Positions 1-8,916 of a stretch of 64,000 bases of DNA are shown here, one piece after another. Under the pieces are notes generated by a model, which did no database searches, had not been told where the DNA came from, and saw nothing but the letters and a program-made list of their open reading frames with translations. Every line of letters starts with the position of its first letter. The first letter of the stretch is position 1. This stretch comes from Roseibium sp. HPY-6 (GTDB lineage: Bacteria > Pseudomonadota > Alphaproteobacteria > Rhizobiales > Stappiaceae): contig NZ_JBEWCD010000002.1 of assembly GCF_040530035.1 (NCBI RefSeq), positions 744,001 through 808,000 on the forward strand, written 5' to 3'. Made by a program: the position numbers and the translations under genes.

Positions 1-36
1 ATTGCCGATCTCGAAGAGACGACGGACGCTGCCTGA
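1..36 (+). CDS. 3' end of an unidentified gene (partial)
   Basis: The first 36 bases read as an open frame ending in TGA, with the last residues IADLEETTDAA. A strong terminator follows about 65 bases later, which supports a real gene end here. Too little is present to name the product, and the frame could be chance. Confidence 0.35.
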   Translation: MADLEETTDAA

Positions 37-102
37 CACACGCCACAAGGCGAAGTGAAACTGCACGCTTTCTTTAGTGTATTAGCCACTTGGCCACGAA
101 AA

Positions 103-135
103 AGCGGCCCCGCAGGGCCGCTCAATTGATTTTTT
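103..135 (+). terminator. Rho-independent terminator
   Basis: A perfect 8-bp stem (AGCGGCCC / GGGCCGCT, loop CGCA, 103-122) is followed by a T-rich run ending at 135. It lies downstream of the plus-strand frame that ends at position 36 and would terminate that transcript. Confidence 0.75.
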
Positions 136-136
136 G

Positions 137-351
137 GCGAAGGCCAAATCGCTGTCAGGCGTCGCTTCGTCCGGCAGTGATCGTACCCGTGTTGGTGGTC
201 ACCTTCGCCGTCGTTCCCGCCGTGCCACGACGGTGCGTTCGCCTTTGTCGAGCCGACCTGAAGACCAAACTGAAAGCCTTTCGGATTTGACGGCGCGTCC
301 TTTGAGCAGAAGGATAAGGACCGCGAGTTCACGGTATCTGGGAGGATCGAT
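137..351. other. Intergenic stretch, no gene recognised
   Basis: About 215 bases between the terminator and the SDR start. Short frames exist on both strands but none has a convincing start or a recognisable product. The right end (about 340-348) carries a GGGAGGA ribosome binding site for the dehydrogenase starting at 352. Confidence 0.5.
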
Positions 352-1116
352 ATGCGCGTGGCGTTAACAGGGGGCTCTTCGGGCATTGGCGCCGAGGTTG
401 CGCGAAAGCTGGGTGATCTCGGGCATGAAGTGACAGCGTTTGACATATCCGAACCGGAGGTAGAGGTCGCCGAGTGGATCGAGACAGACCTCAGCAGCTC
501 GGCGTCGATCCAAGCCGCAGTCGGGCGCGCATCCGGCCGTTTTGATGCCCTGCTCAACAACGCAGGCCTTCCGCCGCGCGATGGGCTGGAACAGAAAATC
601 CTTCAGGTCAATTGGTTCGGACTGCGCAACTTGATGGACGGCATGCTGGAAAAACTTGCTCCCGGCGGTGCAATCGTCAACACCGCATCGCGGGCAGGGG
701 CCATGTGGCGGGACAATCTCGACGAGGTGAAGGCATTGATGTCTCTCCAGCCGGATGGACTTCCGGCGTTCATCAGCGAAAGAAGCATTGACGCGACGCG
801 GGCCTACAATCTTTCCAAAGAGGCGGTGATCGTCATGACCATGGCCGAAACCGAAAACATGATTGAAAGAGGCCTCAGGATGAACTCCGTCAGCCCGGCA
901 GCCGTCAGCACCGGAATCTTGCAGGATTTCGCCGCCGCTTTCGGAGACAGGATGGCGCGGAACGTCGCGCGGGCCGGCCGGCCCGGCCTGCCGGAGGAAA
1001 TCGCCGATGTGATCGTCTTTCTGGCCTCGCCGGAAAGCGGCTGGATCAAGGGCCAGGACATAACCATCGATGGTGGCATGAGCGCGATGTCGGTGAGTGA
1101 TAAATTGCAGCTCTAG
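352..1116 (+). CDS. SDR family NAD(P)-dependent oxidoreductase (coniferyl-alcohol/hydroxysteroid dehydrogenase-like)
   Basis: A 254-aa classical short-chain dehydrogenase. The cofactor-binding glycine motif TGGSSGIG is at residues 6-13, followed by the structural NNAG motif and a catalytic YNLSK (YxxxK) motif. The C-terminal half ends in the usual GQDITIDGG segment. The short Rossmann start with an acidic residue after beta-2 (FDIS) favours NAD. Overall it resembles bacterial coniferyl-alcohol and 3-alpha-hydroxysteroid dehydrogenases, but the substrate is not readable from sequence. The start is supported by GGGAGGA 5 bases upstream. It converges on the IclR gene and may act with the sulfatase operon on the alcohol released by ester cleavage; that link is inference. 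Confidence 0.9.
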   Translation: MRVALTGGSSGIGAEVARKLGDLGHEVTAFDISEPEVEVAEWIETDLSSSASIQAAVGRASGRFDALLNNAGLPPRDGLEQKILQVNWFGLRNLMDGMLEKLAPGGAIVNTASRAGAMWRDNLDEVKALMSLQPDGLPAFISERSIDATRAYNLSKEAVIVMTMAETENMIERGLRMNSVSPAAVSTGILQDFAAAFGDRMARNVARAGRPGLPEEIADVIVFLASPESGWIKGQDITIDGGMSAMSVSDKLQL

Positions 1117-1164
1117 ACAGAATGCAACTATACTATTTTGCGTTCGCTAAAAACGTGATCACAG

Positions 1165-2001
1165 CTAACCCCACAAAATATCCGGTGCCTTGATCCGTTC
1201 ACGGTCCAGCACGTTGGCAATGCGGCCAGCAGCTTTTTGCAGGTCGTCCAGGCAACCGAAAGCCAGCACCTCGTCGATATCCATGTCATCGATCATCCAG
1301 AGAATACTGATCGACCCATGTACACCGGACTTTGAAATGATCGGAACCGCCATTGCACCGAGTTCCGGTCCCGGGTCGAAGGGCGCCTGCCAGTAAGCTG
1401 CCTCGCGAAGGCCGAAGCCGCGCTGGCGCGTTTCTTCAATCTCGCGTGCCAGAAATCCACTTTCGATCATGCGCAGCTCTTCCTTGCCGGCAATTTGGCG
1501 AAGGCTTTCAAGGTGCCGTTCTGCGACAGCCTCGGGCGAAAATGCAAGAATGGCGCGCCCATGCGCGGAGAGAACCATCGAGGGACGGATGCCGAGCGCG
1601 GTCCGCGTCGGCGCCATCGGACCGCGCAGGCGGGTGCTTTCGATAATTTCGATGCGCCCCGCACCCATGACTGCATTGAGATCTGAAGGTAGTCCCGTCT
1701 GCCGCCCCTTGAGATCAAGCAGAATGGGACCTGCAAGTTCGGCGAGCGGATGGGCCCGGGCCTTTTCACCCAGCACCTTGCCGATCGAGTGCGAGAGTTC
1801 GTATTGGCCCTCCACGATGTTGCGCCGGACCCAGCCCCGATGTTGTAGACTTGCCAACAGGCGCAGCAATGTCGCGTTGGAATAGCCGGTCGCCTGGCGT
1901 AGATCGGCAAGTGATGTGCGTGTTCGGCGCGACAGGTATTCGATGATTTCGAGCCCCCGTTCCAGGGATCTGACACGCTCGCTTTGGTCTTTTTCAGTCA
2001 T
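1165..2001 (-). CDS. IclR family transcriptional regulator
   Basis: A 278-aa regulator with an N-terminal winged helix (about residues 8-70, RSLERGLEIIEYL then the helix-turn-helix SNATLLRLLASLQ) and a C-terminal IclR effector-binding domain (about 85-265). The ATG at 2001 (MTEKDQSERVRSLE) is preferred because the helix-turn-helix then begins about 10 residues in, as is usual; a longer frame upstream is not needed. It is divergent from the sulfatase/TRAP operon, and a perfect palindrome lies between the two starts. IclR proteins generally sense small organic acids or aromatics and control adjacent catabolic genes, so it is the likely regulator of 2100-8136. Confidence 0.92.
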   Translation of the reverse strand: MTEKDQSERVRSLERGLEIIEYLSRRTRTSLADLRQATGYSNATLLRLLASLQHRGWVRRNIVEGQYELSHSIGKVLGEKARAHPLAELAGPILLDLKGRQTGLPSDLNAVMGAGRIEIIESTRLRGPMAPTRTALGIRPSMVLSAHGRAILAFSPEAVAERHLESLRQIAGKEELRMIESGFLAREIEETRQRGFGLREAAYWQAPFDPGPELGAMAVPIISKSGVHGSISILWMIDDMDIDEVLAFGCLDDLQKAAGRIANVLDRERIKAPDILWG

Positions 2002-2011
2002 CTGCTCATCG

Positions 2012-2026
2012 GTCCGCCTAGCGGAC
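2012..2026. promoter_or_regulatory. Candidate IclR operator (palindrome)
   Basis: GTCCGC-CTA-GCGGAC is a perfect 6-bp inverted repeat with a 3-bp spacer in the 98-bp region between the divergent IclR and sulfatase starts. Size and symmetry fit an IclR-family site. No second copy was noticed nearby. Confidence 0.5.
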
Positions 2027-2099
2027 TGAAGATTAGACAGCCTGAAAAAGAAGAGCAATACTTTCCGGACAACGGGCTTTGTCCCGAGGGAGGAAGCCG

Positions 2100-3779
2100 G
2101 TGCAAACGCCGGCAAAAAAGTGGAGAAATCCGCGCGTGAATATCCTGTTCATCATGTATGACCAGCTGCGGTTTGATTACCTCAGCTGCGCCGGACACCC
2201 GCATCTGCACACCCCGAATTTCGATCGGGTGGCGGCCATGGGGGTCCGCTTTTCCAATGCGTATGTGCAGTCCCCGATTTGCGGTGCGAGCCGGATGAGT
2301 TTTTACACCGGCAGGTATGTATCTTCCCACGGGGCGGCATGGAACGGGTTTCCCCTCCGTGTTGGCGAGCAGACACTCGGAGATCACTTGCGCAAGGCCG
2401 GAATGGACTGCTGGCTGATCGGCAAGACCCACATGAAGGCGGACAAAGACGGTATGGAACGCCTGGGGCTCGCGCCCGACAGCGTGATCGGCGCGCGCCA
2501 GGCCGAGTGTGGCTTTGACGTCTGGATCCGGGACGACGGGCTCTGGGGCTATGGCCCGGACGGGTTCTATGACGAAAAGCGTTCGCCTTATAACGAGTAT
2601 CTGAAATCCAAGGGCTATCAGGGCGAGAACCCATGGGCAGACTTTGCCAATGCGGGTATCGATGACGACGGCAACATGGCATCGGGCTGGATGTTTGCCA
2701 ATGCGGACAAACCGGCCAACATCCAGGAAAAGGACAGCGAGACACCGTGGCTGACGGCCCGGACGATCGACTTCATCGAGGAGCAGAGCGGTCCCTGGTG
2801 CGCGCATGTAAGCTATATCAAGCCGCACTGGCCCTATATCGTTCCAGCGCCTTATCACGACATGTTCGGGCAGAACCATGTTCCGGCAGCCTGCCGTCAC
2901 GAGATTGAACGGCAGGATGCCCATCCGGTCTTTGCTGCTTACATGGAAAACAGGATCTCTTCCGCCTTTCAGAAGGACGAGGTTCGGCAGAAAGTCATTC
3001 CCGCCTATATGGGTCTGATCAAGCAATGCGATGACCAGCTCGGAGTTTTGCTGGATCATCTTGAGCGCACAGGTCGGCTGAAGGACACGATGATCGTTCT
3101 GACATCCGATCATGGCGACTATCTCGGCGATCACTGGATGGGCGAAAAGGATCTCTTCCATGATCCTTCGGTGAAGATCCCCATGATCGTCTACGATCCC
3201 CGCCCCGAGGGCGACGCGACCCGCGGCACCGCTTGCGATGCATTGGTCGAATCCATTGATCTTGTACCGACCTTCGTGGAGGCCGCGGGCGGTGCCGTCC
3301 AGGACCATATTCTTGAGGGTCGTTCGCTTCTGCCCTGGCTGCACGGTGACACGCCGAAATGGCGTGAATTCGCGGTGTCCGAGTTCGATTATTCGCCGAC
3401 GCCTCAGGCCATGAAGCTGGGTCTCGACCCGAAGGACTGCCGGCTCTTCATGGTGTTCGACGGCCGTTATAAGCTGATGCACGCCGAGGGCGGTTTCCGG
3501 CCAATACTGTTCGACCTGAAAACCGATCCGGACGAGTTTCACGATCTCGCCAAGGGGGATGCGCATCAGGCGGAGATCGACCGCCTCTATTCCATGCTGG
3601 CCGAGTGGGGACGACGCTGCGCGCAGCGCGTCACACGTTCCGACGATGACATCAGGGGCATGCGGGGACGGTCCATGCGCAGGGGCATTCTGCCGTTTCT
3701 GGTGGACGGTTCGGAAGTGCCTGAAGAGTTGACGGAAAACTATCGCGGTCCGGCTCTCCAGAAGCACACGGGAGACTGA
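2100..3779 (+). CDS. Formylglycine-type sulfatase / phosphonate monoester hydrolase-like (alkaline phosphatase superfamily)
   Basis: A 559-aa hydrolase. The sulfatase signature CGASRMSFYTG starts at Cys61, the residue that is oxidised to formylglycine in type I sulfatases. Metal ligands appear as the early MYDQ aspartate (about residue 21) and the later TSDHGD motif. The C-terminal half, with a 'DPSxxIP' loop and a GRYKLMH strand, resembles rhizobial phosphonate monoester hydrolases as well as arylsulfatases, so the ester type is uncertain. A GTG start at 2100 is chosen because GAGGGAGGAA lies just upstream; a TTG at 2079 is also in frame. No signal peptide is visible, so it is probably cytoplasmic and acts after import by the TRAP system in the same operon. 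It is followed 3 bases later by the alkylsulfatase gene. Confidence 0.88.
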   Translation: MQTPAKKWRNPRVNILFIMYDQLRFDYLSCAGHPHLHTPNFDRVAAMGVRFSNAYVQSPICGASRMSFYTGRYVSSHGAAWNGFPLRVGEQTLGDHLRKAGMDCWLIGKTHMKADKDGMERLGLAPDSVIGARQAECGFDVWIRDDGLWGYGPDGFYDEKRSPYNEYLKSKGYQGENPWADFANAGIDDDGNMASGWMFANADKPANIQEKDSETPWLTARTIDFIEEQSGPWCAHVSYIKPHWPYIVPAPYHDMFGQNHVPAACRHEIERQDAHPVFAAYMENRISSAFQKDEVRQKVIPAYMGLIKQCDDQLGVLLDHLERTGRLKDTMIVLTSDHGDYLGDHWMGEKDLFHDPSVKIPMIVYDPRPEGDATRGTACDALVESIDLVPTFVEAAGGAVQDHILEGRSLLPWLHGDTPKWREFAVSEFDYSPTPQAMKLGLDPKDCRLFMVFDGRYKLMHAEGGFRPILFDLKTDPDEFHDLAKGDAHQAEIDRLYSMLAEWGRRCAQRVTRSDDDIRGMRGRSMRRGILPFLVDGSEVPEELTENYRGPALQKHTGD

Positions 3780-3782
3780 CCC

Positions 3783-5048
3783 ATGCCGAATGCAGATCTC
3801 CTCCGCCATAACGAAACCCAGTTCCGCAAGACGATTGTCGAATTGGCGCCCGGCGTCTGGACCGCGGTCGGATACGCGGCGTCGACCCAGCATGTTGTGG
3901 AGGGAAACACCACTCTAACGGTTATCGATACCTCCGAGAGTACGGGTGCTGCAAAGAGTGTTCTCGCCGAAATCCGCAAGCGTACCGACAAGCCCGTCGG
4001 GCGGATTATTTACACCCACAGCCACAGGGATCACATTTCGGGCGCAAGCGTTTTTGCCGAGGAACGTGATATCCCGGTCATCGCCAATGCAAAGTTCAAG
4101 TCGGATCTGGTTGGGCAGGACGAGCAGCTGATCGCCCCGCACAAGGCGCTGAACCGCAGGACGGCCGCGCAATTCGGCATCGGCCTGCCCTCTGAGGAAC
4201 GCGTCTCACTCGGATGCGGTCCGGGAGACCGGCCGATGGAAGGTCTGGGCGCAGGGTTTCTGCCGCCGACACTGATGGTGGAAAACGATCGGGAGATCGA
4301 TCTCGACGGCGTCGCGGCAAGGCTGATCATGGCACCAGGCGAAACCGAGGATCACATGGCGGTCTGGCTGGAGGAAACCGCGATCCTGTTCCCAGGTGAC
4401 AACTGGTATCACGCCTTTCCAAATCTCTACGCGATCCGCGGAACGCCGTATCGTGACTTTGCCGCGTGGGCCGACAGTCTTCAGCTGCTGGAAGGTCTCG
4501 GTGCCAACGTGCTTGCGCCCGGCCACACAATGCCGGTCTTCGGCAAGGACAAGGTCCGCGAAGTACTGGGCTCGACCCATAAAGCCATCCGCCATGTGAT
4601 GCGACACACAGCCGATGGCATGGATGCTGGCCTCTCCATGGACGATATCGCCGCCGGTCTCATCTTTCCCGAAGAAATCGCGGACAAGCCCTGGCTTGGC
4701 GAGTTCTACGGCAAGGCGGCCTGGTCATCGCGCGCCTTCGCAACCGGGACACTCGGCTGGTACGACGGCAATCCGACGCATCTCGGCACTCTGTCCTCGG
4801 CCCAAAGAGCTGCGCACATGGCGAAGCTTGCGGGCGGTGCTGATGCGCTCATGGCTGCGGCGCAATCAACGGAAGATCCTCAGTGGCGGCTTGAACTTTG
4901 CGACCATCTGATCGCGCTGGGCATGGCGGCTGAGCCCCTGAAGGCCGAGACAATGGAGCAGCTGGCTGAAACTGAGATCAACGCAACAGCCCGCAACACC
5001 TATCTCTGGCACGCACGCCGCCTGCGGAACGGGGAGGCAGCCAAATGA
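3783..5048 (+). CDS. Metallo-beta-lactamase-fold alkylsulfatase (short type III form)
   Basis: A 421-aa protein with the zinc motif THSHRDH (His79, His81, Asp83, His84), later metal ligands around ETEDH and LAPGHT, and an alkylsulfatase-type dimerisation region (about residues 240-400). SdsA-type type III alkylsulfatases hydrolyse linear sulfate esters with inversion. Those enzymes are about 650 aa and carry a signal peptide and a C-terminal SCP2-like domain; here both are absent, so this is a short cytoplasmic form. The start is 3 bases after the sulfatase stop, and its stop overlaps the next start (ATGA), showing a translationally coupled operon. Having two mechanistically different sulfatases side by side suggests a doubly sulfated substrate or stepwise hydrolysis; this is inference. 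Confidence 0.85.
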   Translation: MPNADLLRHNETQFRKTIVELAPGVWTAVGYAASTQHVVEGNTTLTVIDTSESTGAAKSVLAEIRKRTDKPVGRIIYTHSHRDHISGASVFAEERDIPVIANAKFKSDLVGQDEQLIAPHKALNRRTAAQFGIGLPSEERVSLGCGPGDRPMEGLGAGFLPPTLMVENDREIDLDGVAARLIMAPGETEDHMAVWLEETAILFPGDNWYHAFPNLYAIRGTPYRDFAAWADSLQLLEGLGANVLAPGHTMPVFGKDKVREVLGSTHKAIRHVMRHTADGMDAGLSMDDIAAGLIFPEEIADKPWLGEFYGKAAWSSRAFATGTLGWYDGNPTHLGTLSSAQRAAHMAKLAGGADALMAAAQSTEDPQWRLELCDHLIALGMAAEPLKAETMEQLAETEINATARNTYLWHARRLRNGEAAK

Positions 5049-7126
5049 CGAAAGCAGGAATTGAACAGCGGTTTGCCGACCTCCTGGCTTTTGTCTTTGC
5101 CCTTGTCATTTTGGTCTATGCCGCGTCAGGCCCGCTTTCGGAATTCGTGCGCTGGATCATCGAGGTCACGACACCCGGGTTTGAAGAATTGTCCAGGCGG
5201 CAGCAACGTCTTCTGCTGCGTGAACACTGGCTGGGTGGAAGTTACCGGTCGTTCGAACGCGCCTTTCTGTTGCCGACCGGGTTGATCCTCGGGCTTCCGA
5301 TCCTGTTCGCCTTCGCAGTTTCGTTTCTCAGCCTTGGCGAAACGCGCCCATGGGTGAAGTGGCTTCTGGCGATGGCTTCAACGGTCGTGTTCTCCTTGTG
5401 GGTCGCGAACCTCTTTGCGGTCGATGGCGGCGCATTGCCATCCGCGCGCCCGATAGACTTCGTATTGTTTCCGCTCGCCACCGTGCTGGTTCTTTATCTG
5501 ACTTGGCGCAATTTCGGCTCGTTCATCGTCGGCTTTTGCCTCTTCTGGATCATCTATTTCTTTGTGCGTGGCTGGTTGCCGGACTGGACAGGCATTCTCG
5601 CGGGCTCCGACGCGACCCTGGCCCAAAGCATGCGCTCCATGGTGCTGAATTTCTGGTCCCAAACCGGCGGCATGTTCGGTCAGCCGCTGCAGGTTGTCTC
5701 CGGCAACGTGCTGATCTTCATTGTCTTTGGCGCCGTGCTGATGGCCAGTGGGGCAGGGGATCTCCTGATGAAGATAGCCAACCGTCTGACCGGTGGGCTG
5801 ACCGGGGGAGCGGCGCATGCAGCTGTTGCAAGTTCAGCGCTGTTCGGAACCCTGAGCGGAGCTGCCATCTCCAACGTCGTATCGACCGGCGTCATGACGA
5901 TACCCGTTATCAAGCGCTCCGGCTTCCGACCGGCCTTTGCCGCGGCCGTGGAAGCTGCTGCCTCGACCGGTGGGCAGGTGATGCCCCCTGTGATGGGCGT
6001 TGTCGCCTTCTTCGTTGCGGGGCAGATCGGGCTTGAGTATCGCTACATCGTCATCGCCGCGATCATCCCGGCTGTCTTCTTTTATCTCGGCACTTTCCTG
6101 ACCGTCTATTTCGAAGCCCGCCGGCAGGGTGTCGGTCCACTGCCGGCTGAAGAACGACCGCGCCTGACAGCCGCCGAACGCGTCCAGTGCCTGGTCTTCA
6201 TCTTCCCATTGGGCGTGCTGAGTTACTTCCTGTTTGTTCAGCCCTCAGTTCCAAAGGCCGGTTTCTATGGCTTCATCGTTGCACTTGCATGCGCGCTCCT
6301 CTTGTTCCGTAAGTTCCGCTCGCCGGAAAAGCTTTATCAGGCCTTCGTCAGCGCGGGCCGCATGTCGGCCTCCATCATCGTCATCGTCACCGCCATCGGG
6401 CTGATCGTTGGCCTGATTCAGGTATCCGGATTCAGTGGGCGCTTGTCGCTGCTTCTGGCGCAGCTGGCGGGCGGACCGCTTTTCGGCACGCTTGTCGTCG
6501 TCGCGCTCGGTGCGATCGTTCTCGGCATGGGACTGCCGCCCGGCGCGACCTATTTCATCATCGTCATCGCGCTCAGCTCCGGTATAGACGCCGTTGGCAT
6601 TGCACCGCTCACCTTGCATCTGTTCGTGGTGTTCTTTGCTGTTATCTCGACAGTGACGCCACCGGTCGCGCTGGCGGCGTTCGCGGCCGCACCCATTGCA
6701 GGGGCCGATCCGGTTCGCACCGGATTTCAGGCCGCGCGGCTCGCGCTGGCCGGCTTCATCATTCCGTTCGTATTCGTCTATCACCCGGCAGTTCTTTACA
6801 AACTGCAGGTCCTGTTTGCGTGGTTCGGCGGTGAAGTGCCGACATCGAAAGCGATGATCGAAATTGCAACTGTGACCTGGTTCGATCTTGGCTGGATCGT
6901 CGTTGCCTTCGCGCTTTCCATGTGGCTTCTGACGTCCGCTTTGACCGGCTTTGAGAAGAACAGGCTCAATTCGCTGGAGCGGATTTTGCGCGGCATTGTT
7001 GGCATCGCACTGCTCATACCGAACATGGCAATCGCCGGACCGGCGCTGCTTGTCGGGATCGGCCTGGTCATCGGACACCGGTATTTGGGAGGAGACCCGT
7101 CACCGGTCGACGCAAAGTCGGCCTGA
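5045..7126 (+). CDS. TRAP transporter fused permease (4TM + 12TM, TAXI type)
   Basis: A 693-aa, very hydrophobic protein. The N-terminal part (about residues 10-175) is the DctQ-like four-helix module. The rest is the DctM-like large subunit with GAxHAAVASSALFG and MGLPPGATYF segments typical of the fused permeases that work with TAXI binding proteins. It would couple solute uptake to a sodium or proton gradient in the inner membrane. Its ATG overlaps the alkylsulfatase stop (ATGA), and the binding protein follows 35 bases downstream. Co-transcription with two ester hydrolases suggests it imports their substrate. Confidence 0.92.
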   Translation: MTKAGIEQRFADLLAFVFALVILVYAASGPLSEFVRWIIEVTTPGFEELSRRQQRLLLREHWLGGSYRSFERAFLLPTGLILGLPILFAFAVSFLSLGETRPWVKWLLAMASTVVFSLWVANLFAVDGGALPSARPIDFVLFPLATVLVLYLTWRNFGSFIVGFCLFWIIYFFVRGWLPDWTGILAGSDATLAQSMRSMVLNFWSQTGGMFGQPLQVVSGNVLIFIVFGAVLMASGAGDLLMKIANRLTGGLTGGAAHAAVASSALFGTLSGAAISNVVSTGVMTIPVIKRSGFRPAFAAAVEAAASTGGQVMPPVMGVVAFFVAGQIGLEYRYIVIAAIIPAVFFYLGTFLTVYFEARRQGVGPLPAEERPRLTAAERVQCLVFIFPLGVLSYFLFVQPSVPKAGFYGFIVALACALLLFRKFRSPEKLYQAFVSAGRMSASIIVIVTAIGLIVGLIQVSGFSGRLSLLLAQLAGGPLFGTLVVVALGAIVLGMGLPPGATYFIIVIALSSGIDAVGIAPLTLHLFVVFFAVISTVTPPVALAAFAAAPIAGADPVRTGFQAARLALAGFIIPFVFVYHPAVLYKLQVLFAWFGGEVPTSKAMIEIATVTWFDLGWIVVAFALSMWLLTSALTGFEKNRLNSLERILRGIVGIALLIPNMAIAGPALLVGIGLVIGHRYLGGDPSPVDAKSA

Positions 7127-7161
7127 CGGTTTTGAAATGCATTTGTCAGGGAGGACAACAC

Positions 7162-8136
7162 ATGCGGAAACTAGCAGTCGCTGCATCTGCGGCAATGATC
7201 TGGGCAGCACCGGCCGCGGCCCAGGAAACGTTGAAAATGGCAACGATCGCCCCGAGCCTCGGACAGGCAATCACGATGGCGACCTTTGCCAATATCGTGA
7301 CCGACAATCTGGATGATATTGAAATCGAAGTTTCCGGCGGCGGCGCGGCAACCCTGCACATGATGGAAGTTGCGCGTGGCAACCTCGACATGTCCATGAC
7401 CAGCCCGGTCATCTACAACCTGATGTCCGCCGGCAAGGCGATGTATGCCAAAGAGGCAGACGCCCCGGAGCTTGCCAAGAACTACAAGCTGCTCATGTGG
7501 TTCCCTTATGGCCAGTATCACTTTGCCGTCCGCGATGACAGCGACATTCAGGTTCTGGACGACATTGAAGGCGCTTCTGTCTTTCTCGGTCCGCAAGGCG
7601 GCGGTGCCTACAATGCGGCGCGCGGCTGGGTGGAAGCGACGACAGGCCTTGTGGTGGATGAAGACTATGATGCGATCAAGGCCAACTGGCAGACCGGCTT
7701 CCAGGCCTTCCTGGACGGCAAGATTGATGTTTATGTGAATGGCTGCCTCGACCCGTGCGGCCAGTTTATCCAGTTTACCGAGACCGAAAACCTGCGCTTC
7801 ATCGGACCGGAAAGCGATGAGGGCGAAGAGGTCGACAAATGGCTCGGGAAGTGGCGCTACCGCGCGGAAGTTCCAGCTGGCATGTATGACGGTCAGAAGA
7901 ACGACAGCGCCGTGATGTCCTTCGATACCGCCGTCGGCATCGGTGTCCGCGCGGATCTCGACGAGGAAACCGTCTACAAGATCACCAAGACCTTCTGGGA
8001 CAATCTGGAGCAGGTGACGTCCGAAGCCCCGTGGGCAAAGGCGCTCGACGTCAAGTTCGCCGCCTCCAAACGCGGGCTCATGGAACTGCACCCCGGCGCC
8101 GAACGTTACTACCGCGAGGTTGGCGCAACCGAGTAG
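7162..8136 (+). CDS. TAXI family TRAP transporter solute-binding protein
   Basis: A 324-aa periplasmic protein. A Sec signal peptide (MRKLAVAASAAMIWAAPAAAQ) is cleaved around residue 21, followed by the TAXI-type core including a GGGAATLHMMEVARG segment and a 'GPQGGGAYNAA' ligand loop. The ATG at 7162 is chosen over one 30 bases upstream because GGGAGGA precedes it and the signal peptide then starts directly. It delivers ligand to the fused permease encoded just upstream. Cys residues in the segment NGCLDPCG (about residue 195) are unusual for the family and could form a disulfide near the ligand pocket. Confidence 0.92.
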   Translation: MRKLAVAASAAMIWAAPAAAQETLKMATIAPSLGQAITMATFANIVTDNLDDIEIEVSGGGAATLHMMEVARGNLDMSMTSPVIYNLMSAGKAMYAKEADAPELAKNYKLLMWFPYGQYHFAVRDDSDIQVLDDIEGASVFLGPQGGGAYNAARGWVEATTGLVVDEDYDAIKANWQTGFQAFLDGKIDVYVNGCLDPCGQFIQFTETENLRFIGPESDEGEEVDKWLGKWRYRAEVPAGMYDGQKNDSAVMSFDTAVGIGVRADLDEETVYKITKTFWDNLEQVTSEAPWAKALDVKFAASKRGLMELHPGAERYYREVGATE

Positions 8137-8251
8137 CGGCAAGATCGGCGGAGCCGGGTCGCAGCGCGCATCCGGCTTCCGGCCGGGTTCAGGTTATCGC
8201 TTTGCCCGGAAAGGCAAACCTTAGGAGTTTGGTGATGGTCTGGTGACGTTT

Positions 8252-8680
8252 TCAGGCAACGAGCCCGGAGGCGCAGGCCCGGAATTCGCGCACGGCCGGC
8301 GCGGCGCCTTCAAGGGGCAGGGCCACAGCCCGGTCGCCCAGAAGTGCGGTCGCGGTGTGATTGAATTCAAGCCCGTTCAGCACGTTGCCGAAACCCCTGT
8401 CGGTCACTGTCAGAGTTGACCCGCCGCCCGTGATCACGTGGCGGTCGGTTGCGATCGTATTGCCGCGCGGCCCGTCAAAACGCATCGCAAAGAGCGGGCC
8501 CTCCGCCCAGGGACTTCCAGGCATGATCTCAAGCGCATAGAGCGGGATTGCCGGATCGTAGGTGACGCGCACAGACGCGTTCTCGCCTTCGTGGACAAGC
8601 TCACATATAGGGCCCGTCCGGACTTCCCAGGCCAGTGCCGGACTACAGCTGAGCAACAAAATCGAAAGAACCCGCAACAT
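8252..8680 (-). CDS. Conserved hypothetical exported protein
   Basis: A 142-aa protein with a Sec signal peptide (MLRVLSILLLSCSPALA, cut near residue 17) and a compact beta-rich body containing two further cysteines (near residues 26 and 136) that could pair in the periplasm. I do not recognise a named family. It is convergent with the TRAP operon and stands alone, so context gives no function. Confidence 0.65.
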   Translation of the reverse strand: MLRVLSILLLSCSPALAWEVRTGPICELVHEGENASVRVTYDPAIPLYALEIMPGSPWAEGPLFAMRFDGPRGNTIATDRHVITGGGSTLTVTDRGFGNVLNGLEFNHTATALLGDRAVALPLEGAAPAVREFRACASGLVA

Positions 8681-8916
8681 GGGAGCGAGTGTATCAGAAC
8701 CTGGAAGTCAGCGCGTCGAAAATCGGGAAAATCTCATTGTGGCGGGACTTGGCCGTAAAGGCTCTCGCAGATAAGACCGAGACCGCTGCCGAGGCTGCCT
8801 GCCGTCGCACAAATCCTCTCGAATAGCGTGCGACATGATCCCGACGCGACAAGTTCGCGTTTCGTCACTGCCGCTGCGGGAAAACGCGGGTTCGACGGAA
8901 TCCGCTCGCTACCGGC

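Noticed and set aside
90..367. Short plus-strand frames at the left end as genes
   Set aside because: They overlap each other in different frames, span the terminator and have no ribosome binding sites or family features.
8200..8217. TTTGCC-N6-GGCAAA as a terminator after the TAXI gene
   Set aside because: The inverted repeat is short and is followed by no T-run; it may be incidental.
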